Of a stretch of 64,000 nucleotides of DNA, positions 36,877-45,717 are shown one piece after another. How positions within the stretch are numbered: the first letter of the stretch is position 1; every line of letters begins with the position of its first letter. Origin of the DNA: Wolbachia endosymbiont of Oedothorax gibbosus (GTDB lineage Bacteria > Pseudomonadota > Alphaproteobacteria > Rickettsiales > Anaplasmataceae); the NCBI RefSeq assembly GCF_936270435.1, contig NZ_OW370567.1, positions 744,001-808,000 of the forward strand, read 5' to 3'. Below the pieces are notes generated by a model. The model did no database searches, was not told the origin of the DNA, and saw only the letters and a program-made list of their open reading frames with translations. The translations under genes and the position numbers were made by a program.

Positions 36877-37848
36877 ATGGCTCTTTCAAAGTTTCTCGAT
36901 CCAAAAAATGATCTAAGTTTTAAGAAAATCTTTGGCTCTGAGAAGAACAAAAATATTCTTATACACTTTTTAAACGATATCTTAGGCTTTTCTGGTGATA
37001 ATGAGATAAAAGAAATAGAATTTCTCAGTACTATCATGGATCCTGAAATTGCCTCTGATAAACAAAGTATTGTTGATGTTCTTTGCAAAGACTCTATTGG
37101 TCATAGATTTGTCATCGAAATGCAGCTCGCTCGTGATAAAGGCTTTGAAAAACGTGCCCAATTATATGCCGCTAAAGCTTACTCAAGGCAATTAGATAAA
37201 TCTGGTAATTACATTGATCTACAGAAAGTTTTCTTTATTGCTATTTCCAATTGTAACTTACTTCCTAACGAAGTTGATTATCTTTCTACTCATAATATAC
37301 GTGATGTAAAAACCAATGGACATTACTTAAAAGATTTTCAATTCGTCTTTATTGAATTACCTAAATTTACAAAAAGCAGAGTAGAACAGCTAGAAAGCAT
37401 AGTAGATCGTTGGCTATTTTTCTTTAAATATGCTGAAGAAACGACAGATGAAGATTTAATGAGAATAGCAGAAAAAGCACCAATAATAAAGTTAGCCTAC
37501 GATGAGTTAGACAAGTTTCGCTGGAATGAGAAAGATCTGATAGCGTACGAAGAAAGGATAATGGATCTCCGCAAAGAAGAAGGCATCCTCGCTCAAAAAC
37601 TTGATGATGCTACTGAAAAAGGTAGAGAAGAAGGTAGAGAAGAAGGCAGAGAAGAAGGCATCCAAATCGGACATGAAAAAGGCAGAGCGGAAGGTATTCA
37701 AATTGGCGCGGAGAAAGGCAGAGAAGAGGGCGAAAAACAGGCTAAAATAGCAGTGGCTAAAAACTCACTTAAGGCCGGTGTCTCTATTGATGTTATAGCT
37801 CAAATCACAGGTCTTTCCCTTGATGAAATTCAAAAGTTAAGAAATTAA
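36877..37848 (+). CDS. Rpn-family recombination-promoting nuclease / putative transposase
   Basis: 323 residues. The N-terminus MALSKFLDPKNDLSFKKIFG, IVDVLCKDSIGHRFVIEMQL and the following YAAKAYSRQL are characteristic of the PD-(D/E)XK nuclease-type Rpn family; D and ExQ in DVLCKDS...VIEMQ are the expected catalytic residues. Residues 245-290 are charged repeats (KGREEGREEGREEG, IQIGHEKGRAEG) and the C-terminus is IAVAKNSLKAGVSIDVIAQI then TGLSLDEIQKLRN. Rpn proteins promote recA-independent recombination in E. coli; the role here is unknown. It follows mutL divergently, with its own promoter. Confidence 0.88.
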   Translation: MALSKFLDPKNDLSFKKIFGSEKNKNILIHFLNDILGFSGDNEIKEIEFLSTIMDPEIASDKQSIVDVLCKDSIGHRFVIEMQLARDKGFEKRAQLYAAKAYSRQLDKSGNYIDLQKVFFIAISNCNLLPNEVDYLSTHNIRDVKTNGHYLKDFQFVFIELPKFTKSRVEQLESIVDRWLFFFKYAEETTDEDLMRIAEKAPIIKLAYDELDKFRWNEKDLIAYEERIMDLRKEEGILAQKLDDATEKGREEGREEGREEGIQIGHEKGRAEGIQIGAEKGREEGEKQAKIAVAKNSLKAGVSIDVIAQITGLSLDEIQKLRN

Positions 37849-37995
37849 CGTTTAACCTTGGTTTCAAATCTCTAAATCCCCTTACCTATGTGAAAGGCCG
37901 TGAAATGATACATTATTAACATTTGACTTGGATAACTTTTGAGTTGACAAATGTTCTTTTTAAGATTGAAAGTACCAGGAAAACATACGCAAATT

Positions 37996-38646
37996 TTAGT
38001 CTAATTTTTCCTCCTCATAAATTTTTTTCAAAGTTTCTAAATCTCCTGTTGTAATGGCTCCTAAATTCTCTGTAATTTTTTCGATTGGCCAATTCCACCA
38101 TTCTAGCTGCAATAGAAAATCAATGGTTTTATCATCAAATCTTTTCCGAATACACTTCGCAGGGTTACCACCAACAATCGCATAGGGTTCAACGTCTTTT
38201 GTAACAAGAGCGCTCGTACCAATAATGGTACCATTACTAATCTTAACACCAGGCATAATTGTGACAGAGTTTCCAATCCAGACATCATTCTCTATTATTG
38301 TATCACCTTTACTTGCTACGTTCATTGAAGCAAAATTCCAAGACTTTCCAAATATCTTAAAAGGGTAAGTTGAAATACTATCCATTGCATGATTCGAGCC
38401 ATTCATTATAAATCGAACACCTGTTGCTATTTGACAGAATTTACCGATAATAAGTTTATCTTTAATGAAATCAAATAGATACAGTACGTTCTTCTCAAAA
38501 TTATATATGTCTTCTGGATCATCATAATATGTATAGTCACCAACAATAATTTGCGTATTGGTGATAATGTTTTTGAGAAAGCATGTTCTTGTAACACCTT
38601 CAATAGGGTATAATGCATTTGGATCTGGGTATACCTTAATAGTCAT
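37996..38646 (-). CDS. Vat/CatB-type xenobiotic O-acetyltransferase
   Basis: 216 residues. A left-handed beta-helix of hexapeptide repeats (TIIENDVWIGNSVTIMPGVK, GTIIGTSALVTKDVEPYAIV) and the GNPAKCIRKRF ending are typical of the xenobiotic acetyltransferases that modify streptogramin A (Vat) or chloramphenicol (CatB). The catalytic His is expected at His86 in MNGSNHAMDSISTYPF. The substrate here is unknown. Such genes are usually spread by transfer, and its position between phage-like genes supports an accessory origin. Confidence 0.88.
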   Translation of the reverse strand: MTIKVYPDPNALYPIEGVTRTCFLKNIITNTQIIVGDYTYYDDPEDIYNFEKNVLYLFDFIKDKLIIGKFCQIATGVRFIMNGSNHAMDSISTYPFKIFGKSWNFASMNVASKGDTIIENDVWIGNSVTIMPGVKISNGTIIGTSALVTKDVEPYAIVGGNPAKCIRKRFDDKTIDFLLQLEWWNWPIEKITENLGAITTGDLETLKKIYEEEKLD

Positions 38647-38785
38647 ACCAATACCCCAGACTCACTCATAAGACATAAGGATCACAAAAGATCATTAAAT
38701 ACATTATTCAAAGCATAGTACCTTCATGAGATGCATTGTCAATAAATAACATCAATTTGTGAAAGCTTTGAGTAGCTCTTTTTAT

Positions 38786-38813
38786 TTGCAAAGCCTTAAC
38801 ATCTATGTATAAT
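38786..38813 (+). promoter_or_regulatory. Probable promoter of the SnoaL-like gene
   Basis: TTGCAA, a 16-base spacer and TATAAT, ending 33 bases before the ATG at 38847. Confidence 0.6.
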
Positions 38814-38846
38814 TTAAGCACATGTGAACGTACGTGAAGTTGTAAT

Positions 38847-39221
38847 ATGGTGAATCAAAATCTAAATAAAGCAGAGTCTTATTACATGGCTATGTATACA
38901 AAAAGTTTTGATGAGATGGCTTCATATATTCATCCCCATGTCTGTTTTATAGGTCCTCTTGCAAATTTTAATGGTAAAGAATCAGTAGTTGAAGCTGCCA
39001 AAAATTTTTCGATGTTTTTCAGGAGGCTTACAATCCGAGAAAGATTTATTTCTGGCAATAAGGTTATGCTAGTGTTGGATTTTGATTGTTCTGATCCTGT
39101 CGGTACTCTTCGAGGTGCTTCATTTTTATCATTTAGTGATGGTCTCATTTCTCGCATAGAATTGTTCTACGATGCTCGTCCTTTTGAAAAGAAAAAAGAT
39201 GAGATTTTTACTCAAAATTGA
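38847..39221 (+). CDS. SnoaL-like / NTF2-fold small protein
   Basis: 124 residues. The N-terminal helices (YYMAMYTKSFDEMASYIHPH) followed by VCFIGPLANFNGKESVVEAA and alternating beta strands (VMLVLDFDCSDP, GLISRIELFYDARPF) are the pattern of the NTF2-like superfamily, close to SnoaL. Members bind small hydrophobic ligands or act as small hydrolases or isomerases; no catalytic role can be assigned here. It has its own promoter. The 215 bases after it hold no gene I can support. Confidence 0.72.
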   Translation: MVNQNLNKAESYYMAMYTKSFDEMASYIHPHVCFIGPLANFNGKESVVEAAKNFSMFFRRLTIRERFISGNKVMLVLDFDCSDPVGTLRGASFLSFSDGLISRIELFYDARPFEKKKDEIFTQN

Positions 39222-39436
39222 GCTACCCTTAACGGTTCTATCGCATCTATAAATTGTGGTAGAAGAAGATCATTAAAACTGGGATTATGGGAGTTATAGA
39301 GCCATTAACATAGCAAAATTCTCAAAAGTAGAGATATTATCTTAGAATCGATTAGTTCTCCATCGTTCAATCACAACTATGGTATGTTTAGACTTAACTT
39401 TCTTTCCACTTTTTCTAGGTAAAGTTAATTGTGCAT

Positions 39437-39598
39437 CTATAGTGAGTTTATTCTTTCATTACTATTTTTTCTTTCATTGATAATTTTTTCGGCATGGCTT
39501 GATTTATCTAACTTTTCCTTATATGCTGCATTGTAATTACGTAATGCTCCAAAATATCTCTCTGGCATCGTTAAACCATCTTTTCCTTTCGTTTCCAT
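39437..39598 (-). CDS. Possible small protein, 53 residues
   Basis: The minus strand reads METKGKDGLTMPERYFGALR and continues polar and helical to a stop at 39437. It begins three bases after the stop of the upstream peroxiredoxin gene, so it could be translated from the same message, but there is no Shine-Dalgarno site beyond the purines at that gene's end. It may be a remnant of a larger gene. No family recognised. Confidence 0.35.
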   Translation of the reverse strand: METKGKDGLTMPERYFGALRNYNAAYKEKLDKSSHAEKIINERKNSNERINSL

Positions 39599-39601
39599 TC
39601 T

Positions 39602-40273
39602 TTAATCTATATTCTTCTTTATTTCTTCTAGAACCTCATCAACATGTCCACTAATTTTTACATTTTTCCAGATCTTCATTATTTTACCTTGTTTATCTAT
39701 TAAAAAAGTAGTGCGCTCTATTCCTATATACTTTTTAAAAAACATGCTTTTTTCTACCCAAACACCGTATTTTTCCAACATTTCACCATTCTCATCAGAA
39801 ACCAAATAAAATGGCAGAGAATATTTTGCTTTGAAGTTAGCATGGCGCTCAACACTATCTTTTGATACACCAATTATCACTGTGTCAAGGGAAGAAAAAT
39901 CATCTATTTTATCTCTAAAGCCTTTTGCTTCCATCGTACAAATAGGAGTACCATCTTTAGGATAAAAATAAAGAACTACATTTTTTTTACCAAAAAATCC
40001 ACTCAGTGACAAATTTTCACCAGAATCTGCTGGCAAGCTAAAATCGGCTGCACTATTTCCTACTGCTAATTCCATACCCTGCTCCATGTTATAGTTTTCA
40101 TCCAATAACTGCATTTTGTGGTGAATAGATTCATTAATTTCGCTTGACCTTCTTGAATTATATTCTTGCAATTCATTCGCTATTCTTGTAGCAATGTTAC
40201 TGCTGTGTATACTTGGATTTTCCTCTATCCTCTGCAATATTATTTCAGATTGATTGTCTATAAAGTCTATCAT
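39602..40273 (-). CDS. Bcp-type peroxiredoxin with an N-terminal extension
   Basis: 223 residues from ATG 40273. Residues 67-223 are a Bcp/PrxQ thioredoxin-fold peroxidase: NVVLYFYPKDGTPICTMEAK, with the peroxidatic Cys in TPICT, and a C-terminal RTTFLIDKQGKIMKIW. The residue five after the Cys is Lys, where two-Cys Bcp enzymes have Cys, so it is probably a one-Cys form. The first 66 residues are an unrelated helical segment (IDFIDNQSEIILQRIEENPS). Both the ATG at 40273 and the internal ATG at 40075 have Shine-Dalgarno sites, so a short form of 158 residues may also be made. Confidence 0.82.
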   Translation of the reverse strand: MIDFIDNQSEIILQRIEENPSIHSSNIATRIANELQEYNSRRSSEINESIHHKMQLLDENYNMEQGMELAVGNSAADFSLPADSGENLSLSGFFGKKNVVLYFYPKDGTPICTMEAKGFRDKIDDFSSLDTVIIGVSKDSVERHANFKAKYSLPFYLVSDENGEMLEKYGVWVEKSMFFKKYIGIERTTFLIDKQGKIMKIWKNVKISGHVDEVLEEIKKNID

Positions 40274-41092
40274 ACCCACACCTCAAAATTAAAGACACAC
40301 GTCTAGACCATACAAGTATTTAACAAAAATGCAACAGCTTTATCAGGACACTAGTGTTTGCTCGTAGATTTTAATTTCTTATACCTACTTCCTTAATTAT
40401 ATATTTTTATGTAAATAAATATTATAAAAAACGTAAAGAATACGGCCAATTTTGCTAAATTAATGAGCCACGTTGAGAATTAGTTTTCCTTGGAATCTTG
40501 TGGTCTATAGATCAATTTGTTTCTTTCCTTCATTGTTCTCTCTTTCTTCTATAAGCTTCTGAGTATGATCACCTACAATTTTTTGCTCTCTTTTGTTAAA
40601 TTTACCAATGTTTGAGCTATCTATTGCACTTACTAAGGATGTAGTTATTTGAATAAACTCCTTTTTCGTTAAATCTGACTTATCGAGATTTGTTTCTAGC
40701 TTCTGTAATTTATCGCTCTCCATAATACAAAAGCCATCTAGGTGATTTACTACTCTCTGTAAATATTCTTTGCTACCTTCATATATCCCATGATTGTCAA
40801 CATTTTTAGCTAGGGTATGTAAATATCCTTTTACATCTTCAAAAGATTTGATAACAGTCTCTGATGGTCCAAAGGACGGTTTTACTATTTGATGTGGTAG
40901 CCATATAGGTTGAAGGTCTTCACTTTCACATAATTTGGTGTCAGTTTCTGTAGCTTTATTAATTGCGTGGGTAGCATCTTTATGCTTTATATTTATTACA
41001 CTATATTTACATATTTCCTTACTATTTTCATCTTTAGCTGTAGTAGTTTTTGCTGTTACAACAGTGGGCTGCTGCTCTATAGTTATTTCTAA

Positions 41093-42073
41093 ACCCCAGT
41101 TATGGATTAACCAACGAAGTAAAGCTGAGAAATACAGGGCTTTTTCGATTGCATTGAATAAGAAATGAGGGTAGAAAAAATATGTACCAAGAAATTTACT
41201 GTGGATCTATGCCGAGTGTGCTCAAGTTCAAATTTGTTTTTTAGGCAGCCAAAAACCGTTTCAACAATCGATCTTTTCCCTAGTAAAATCTTCTCTTTCA
41301 GCGAAATCAGTGCATTTTTCATACCTTTTTTCACTTTAGTGACGAGTTTTAGACCTCTATCGAATAGTTTCTCAAAGAGCTCTTTCTTTATATAGCCCTT
41401 ATCTCCAAACAAAAGTCCAGTTAGTTTTTTGGTTAGAGTTGGTACAGGTTTTCTGTCATCGACGTTACCTCTGGTTAGCGTAACACCTTGAATTTCACCT
41501 ATTTCATTGATTACTACATGTAATTTAAAACCAAAAAACCAGCCGTAAGTATTCTTTCCTAACTCTGCTAATCCTTTGAAAACCTTATTTCTTGAGATTC
41601 TTTTTCGATGGCATACTGCTATTGAAGTAGAATCTATGTAGGAAATCCCGGTCATTTTTGCTTGTTCACAAAACCATTGCAAAAGTAATGCTAAATACCA
41701 CAAAACTCGCGGCTTTAAGGCAATAAATCTGTGATATGAAGGCAGCTTTGAAAACTCTGATCTATAGAATAACTGAAGATAACAAAGATAAAAAGCCTTG
41801 AAGTTTTTACATGGTGATTTATGGTATAATAGGATTATGGTTAGAATTTCTGAGTGCGCTATTTCTGGTACTCTGGTTGGTTTTTTGCCGTTTGATAAGA
41901 ACCTATTTGCAAAATTATCATCTACCGCACGACAAAAATCCTCGACGCAACAGTACAGTTCTGTAATATCTTTCTTCATGGGTAACCTCTTATTATTACT
42001 AAAATACTCGAGTTTACCCTGTTTCCCTCTTCTTAGTTATACTTTTATCTATTTTCTAATCCATAACTGAGGT
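41093..42073 (-). mobile_element. IS982-family insertion sequence, copy 2
   Basis: 981 bases, inverted relative to copy 1 and seemingly identical to it, from ACCCCAGTTATGGATTA to TAATCCATAACTGAGGT. It is flanked by TTCTAA on both sides (41087-41092 and 42074-42079). Confidence 0.93.
41107..41979 (-). CDS. IS982-family transposase
   Basis: 290 residues, identical to the transposase at 8798-9670; see there for the DDE residues. Intact. Confidence 0.93.
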   Translation of the reverse strand: MKKDITELYCCVEDFCRAVDDNFANRFLSNGKKPTRVPEIAHSEILTIILLYHKSPCKNFKAFYLCYLQLFYRSEFSKLPSYHRFIALKPRVLWYLALLLQWFCEQAKMTGISYIDSTSIAVCHRKRISRNKVFKGLAELGKNTYGWFFGFKLHVVINEIGEIQGVTLTRGNVDDRKPVPTLTKKLTGLLFGDKGYIKKELFEKLFDRGLKLVTKVKKGMKNALISLKEKILLGKRSIVETVFGCLKNKFELEHTRHRSTVNFLVHIFSTLISYSMQSKKPCISQLYFVG

Positions 42074-42468
42074 TTCTAAAGGTTTGTTGGCTTCTTCTCT
42101 GCTAGAAACTTTTGCTTTTGCGGCAGTGCTATTTTTGAATTTTTTAGCAATACTTTTCCATATTTTTTTCGGTGTTTTCACGATGTTTCTCCTTACTGTT
42201 AAAATTTGCTGACTTAATTGTGGTAGTTAAAATAACAACCTGGCTCAGTTGCCTACCACATAAACTTGGTTCAATCAAAGGTGTCTTGCTATTTTTTCCT
42301 CGTAAAAATTTAGCTTATCTTTTACATCTAAACAGCATTAACACGATTTGGCTTTTTGTAGATGAGTAATTCTCTAGGGATTATCCTATTGAATTCTATA
42401 ATATTTTTTGCCACATTGTTATACACGTCATAAAACTGAAGGTATTCAGTTATCTTCATCTGTGCAGA

Positions 42469-42826
42469 TTAAACAGCAAGAAAACAACGTAGTTGGCGTC
42501 TTATTTTTAATTTTTTGCACTATGTGCACCTTATGTCTTCATAACATTCTGGGTTTTTACCTACATAAGCTGAAACGCGCTGTTTAAGACAGTATAGTAC
42601 GCCAATTTGCAGGATTAGAGAGTGAACACTAATTACTACGGGGTTTCTTTTGCCTTTTTTTCTGCTTAGTAAATTTCTTAAACATTTTAGCTAAGGTGAG
42701 TTGCACTTAAAAGCAGCTAAATTGCAGTGTTTAAGACTTAAAAAACGCCAAATACTGAAAATAAACAATGACCAGGGCTTCTTTTGCCTTTTTTTTTTCG
42801 TTTGGTAAATTTCTTAATATTTATAT
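42469..42826 (+). repeat. Dispersed intergenic repeat, copy 2
   Basis: Diverged direct repeat of 6898-7282, with the same block order: TTTTTTGCACTATGTGCACC, GAAACGCGCT, two pyrimidine-rich motifs and AAAAAACGCCAA. From 42182 to 42468 I see no gene. Confidence 0.7.
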
Positions 42827-42834
42827 GGAAGGTA

Positions 42835-43000
42835 GCGCGTGACGCTGGAATCTAGAAAAAAGAAAATGGATCCCAGTGTCACGCACTGGGATGACAAAAA
42901 AGGAGCACTAGGATGACAGGAGAAGGAGGCTACCTTCATGACATTATCATAAAGTAAAATGAGATCCCAGTGTCTGGGCACTCGGATGACACCCTCTTGG
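42835..43000. repeat. Cluster of Wolbachia palindromic elements
   Basis: Units GCGCGTGACGCTGGAATCTA, GATCCCAGTGTCACGCACTG with GGATGAC, and GATCCCAGTGTCTGGGCACT with CGGATGAC. They end just before the argB-like gene's stop. Confidence 0.75.
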
Positions 43001-43011
43001 TATTCGTGTAG

Positions 43012-43953
43012 TTATAAATCACCCACAATTGATATGCTCGAATTATTTTCAGTAAATAAATCAAGCATAATGTTAGGTATTCTACCATCAAATATGTGAA
43101 CAACTCCAGCACATTCCTCTACCATTTTAGTATATGCCATAAGCCTTTGAATAAATTTTTCTCCTTGAATTTTGCCACAATCAATCGATGCATTTAAATT
43201 TTTAACAGATATCTTCCTGCCACCAATTTTATCTATTTCTTCACCTGTATCGCTAAAGGTTATCATTTTAGATGCAGAAACTGCAATTGCAATTGCGCTT
43301 GCAGTGCTATCGGCATCAATATGATATGTTTCCCCATTTTTTCCATGACCAATGGGTGCAATAACTGGTATAAAATCTGATTCTTCAATAAAAAATAATA
43401 TATCAGGATTGATTTCAGTTGGTCTACCGATGAATCCCATGTCTAATATCTTTTCAATATTATTTGATCTATCTTCTCTAAGCGTAGCGGTTATTTTTTC
43501 GGCTTTAATTAAGTTACCATCTTTTCCACATAATCCAATAGCTAAACCACCAACAGAATTTATATGCTGAACAATTTTTTTATTAACTGAACCACATAGC
43601 GCCATTTCAATGATTTTCATAGTATCTTTGTCCGTGAGCCTGGTATCATTCACAAACTTACTGTCCATACCCAGCATTTTTAACACCGAGTTAATTTCAT
43701 ATTCTCCGTCATGAACTATCACCGGATTTATACCAAGCTGTTTCAATAAGACAACATTATGCACAAAAGTATTAAATAGTGTTTCATCTGAGATCGTTAT
43801 GCCGCCACATTTGATAATAAAAGTTTCGCCCACAAAGCTAGGTATATTAGATAACACTTCAATTAATATTTCTGCTTTTTGTTTAAATAATACCTCATCC
43901 CTTAAAAATTCACTACTCTTCATTCTTTTATCTTGTAAACTTGAAAAACTCAT
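43012..43953 (-). CDS. argB: Acetylglutamate kinase-like protein (ArgB family)
   Basis: 313 residues. The amino acid kinase fold is clear: ETFIIKCGGITISDETLFNT, VVLLKQLGINPVIVHDGEYE, VNKKIVQHINSVGGLAIGLC and GKDGNLIKAEKI, then IPVIAPIGHGKNGETYHIDA with DSTASAIAIAVSASKMI. All are in ArgB order. ArgB phosphorylates N-acetylglutamate in arginine synthesis, but Wolbachia is believed to lack that pathway. The substrate loop HGGGP is HDGEY here, so the function may have changed. The ATG at 43953 lies inside the preceding engB frame behind AAGG, pointing to translational coupling. Confidence 0.8.
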   Translation of the reverse strand: MSFSSLQDKRMKSSEFLRDEVLFKQKAEILIEVLSNIPSFVGETFIIKCGGITISDETLFNTFVHNVVLLKQLGINPVIVHDGEYEINSVLKMLGMDSKFVNDTRLTDKDTMKIIEMALCGSVNKKIVQHINSVGGLAIGLCGKDGNLIKAEKITATLREDRSNNIEKILDMGFIGRPTEINPDILFFIEESDFIPVIAPIGHGKNGETYHIDADSTASAIAIAVSASKMITFSDTGEEIDKIGGRKISVKNLNASIDCGKIQGEKFIQRLMAYTKMVEECAGVVHIFDGRIPNIMLDLFTENNSSISIVGDL

Positions 43954-44521
43954 CTCTTACCTTGGTTATTTTACACTTGACACGGGTGCTTATTTGATGA
44001 ATTGACACATTCTCATTATTAATCCATTTTTGAATATCTTCTATAACAGCAACTAAGCTTTTTTGACTTACTTTATCTATTTTTGTTAGCACAACGTTAA
44101 AGTTAATATTATTATATATTAACCAATAAATGAAGTCTTTGTCCATTTCTTTTAATCCTACCTTGCTATCTATCAACACAAACACTCTTCTTAGATTTCT
44201 TCTTTGAATTAGATAATACTCAATTAAGTTTAAATATTGTATAATTTCCTCCTTGCCTGCATGAGAGTAGCCATACCCTGGTAGGTCAACAAGCCTGAAC
44301 TTATCATTGTACATAGAATAAAAATTTATTTGTCTAGTGCATCCAGGTTTAGAGGAAACTCTAGCAGCTTTTTTGCTGTTTATCAGTAAGTTGATCAGAC
44401 TGGATTTTCCTACATTTGATCTACCAGCAAACGCAATCTCTGGAGCTGACTCATCTGGTAATGATTTTATGTCTAAAGCTCCAAATATGAAATTGCAGCT
44501 TGATGTTATCTGTTTTGCCAT
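43928..44521 (-). CDS. engB: Ribosome biogenesis GTP-binding protein EngB (YsxC/YihA)
   Basis: 197 residues from ATG 44521 (a TTG three codons earlier is possible). The GTPase motifs are G1 FAGRSNVGKSSLINLL, G3 VDLPGYGYSHAG and G4 VLTKIDKV, with the family's KPGCTRQINFY switch segment. EngB helps assemble the large ribosomal subunit. Its 3' end overlaps the argB-like start by 26 bases, so the two genes form an operon. Confidence 0.94.
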   Translation of the reverse strand: MAKQITSSCNFIFGALDIKSLPDESAPEIAFAGRSNVGKSSLINLLINSKKAARVSSKPGCTRQINFYSMYNDKFRLVDLPGYGYSHAGKEEIIQYLNLIEYYLIQRRNLRRVFVLIDSKVGLKEMDKDFIYWLIYNNINFNVVLTKIDKVSQKSLVAVIEDIQKWINNENVSIHQISTRVKCKITKVRDEFFKFTR

Positions 44522-44624
44522 TATATTCAAGTAGAAGGTATATTATAATGTTATTGCTTGATGTAAAAAATTTTTTATTTCAGTATATATTACTTAAACA
44601 GTTAAAATACTAGATCTGTGCTAT

Positions 44625-45704
44625 ATGAATATAGAGAATAATTTACAAGACTTGAAGAAAAAATTTAATGATATAGAGAGGAACTTGGAAAACCCTGCCA
44701 ATTTAAGTCAAAAAGAATTCATTACCCTTTCAAAGGAATACTCTGAGCTCAGGCCAATAATCAAGATAATTGATGAATACAACACGCTGAAAGAGGAAAT
44801 TTCAGATTTAGAAGAAATAATGAAGGATGAAAACAGTGAAGGTGATATAAAAGAGTTAGCAAAAGAAGAATTTTTCGAAAAGCACAAGGTATTATTACCA
44901 AAAGTAAAAGCAAAACTAAAGTTAGCATTATTGCCCAAAGATGAAGATGACTCAAGAAATGCAATATTAGAAATCAGAGCGGGCACAGGCGGAGAAGAAG
45001 CAGCATTATTTGCAGCGATGTTATTTCGTATGTATCAAAAATATGCAGAAAGAAGAAATTGGAAGTTCGAGCCAATAAGCATTTCTAACACAGGTATAGG
45101 TGGCTATAAGGAAGCTTCTGCACTCATTAATGGAACAGAAGTTTTTGCAAGGTTGAAATTTGAATCAGGGGTACACAGAGTACAGAGAGTGCCAGAAACT
45201 GAATCCTCAGGAAGGTTGCATACCTCTGCCGCTACTGTTGCGATATTACCTGAAGTAGAAGAAGTTGACTTTAAAATAGAAGAAAAAGACTTACGCATAG
45301 ATGTTTATAGATCCAGTGGTCCTGGAGGGCAGTCAGTGAATACAACTGACAGCGCAGTAAGGGTCACCCACTTGCCAACAGGGATAGTTGTAATACAGCA
45401 AGATGAAAAATCGCAACACAAAAATAAAGCTAAAGCGCTCAAAGTATTGAGGGCAAGGCTATACGAAATTGAAAGACACAAAAAAGAAATGGAAAGGTCA
45501 ACAATGAGAAAAAGTCAGATAGGCTCTGGTGATCGTTCCGAGCGCATAAGAACATATAATTTCCCACAATCAAGAATCACAGATCATAGAATTAATCTAA
45601 CTTCACATCGGCTAGAGCAGATTATAAAAGAAGGTGAACTAGATGAATTTATTGAGGCATTAATCTCACGTAATGAAGCAGAAAGGTTAGCGGGAGAAAA
45701 CTAA
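44625..45704 (+). CDS. prfA: Peptide chain release factor 1
   Basis: 359 residues. The catalytic GGQ motif sits in [20 protein letters not shown]. The conserved [18 protein letters not shown] and [20 protein letters not shown] precede it. Length and motif order separate it from RF2 and from the short rescue factors. RF1 ends translation at UAA and UAG. It is divergent from engB, and the 100-base spacer must hold both promoters. Confidence 0.95.
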   Translation: MNIENNLQDLKKKFNDIERNLENPANLSQKEFITLSKEYSELRPIIKIIDEYNTLKEEISDLEEIMKDENSEGDIKELAKEEFFEKHKVLLPKVKAKLKLALLPKDEDDSRNAILEIRAGTGGEEAALFAAMLFRMYQKYAERRNWKFEPISISNTGIGGYKEASALINGTEVFARLKFESGVHRVQRVPETESSGRLHTSAATVAILPEVEEVDFKIEEKDLRIDVYRSSGPGGQSVNTTDSAVRVTHLPTGIVVIQQDEKSQHKNKAKALKVLRARLYEIERHKKEMERSTMRKSQIGSGDRSERIRTYNFPQSRITDHRINLTSHRLEQIIKEGELDEFIEALISRNEAERLAGEN

Positions 45705-45717
45705 TCATTTGCATCAA

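Larger units (their letters stand above)
40505..42181 (-). pseudogene. Hypothetical gene interrupted by IS982
   Basis: From GTG 42181, behind GGAGAAACATC, the frame reads MKTPKKIWKSIAKKFKNSTA and reaches CCTTTAGAA at the IS edge. After the IS the frame resumes TTAGAAATAACT (LEITIEQQPTVVTAKTTTAK), stays open and joins the 72-residue ORF that ends GKKQIDL at 40505. TTAGAA is the target duplication, and removing one copy plus the IS restores one uninterrupted protein of about 230 residues. It is basic at the N-terminus and otherwise polar and helical, with no family I recognise. The 3' ORF alone (40723-40505) is only a remnant. Confidence 0.85.

Noticed and set aside
38650..38846. Search for tRNA or rRNA genes here and in the other spacers
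   Set aside because: No cloverleaf with a GTTCGANTC-type T arm and no rRNA sequence was found by eye; a covariance scan was not possible.
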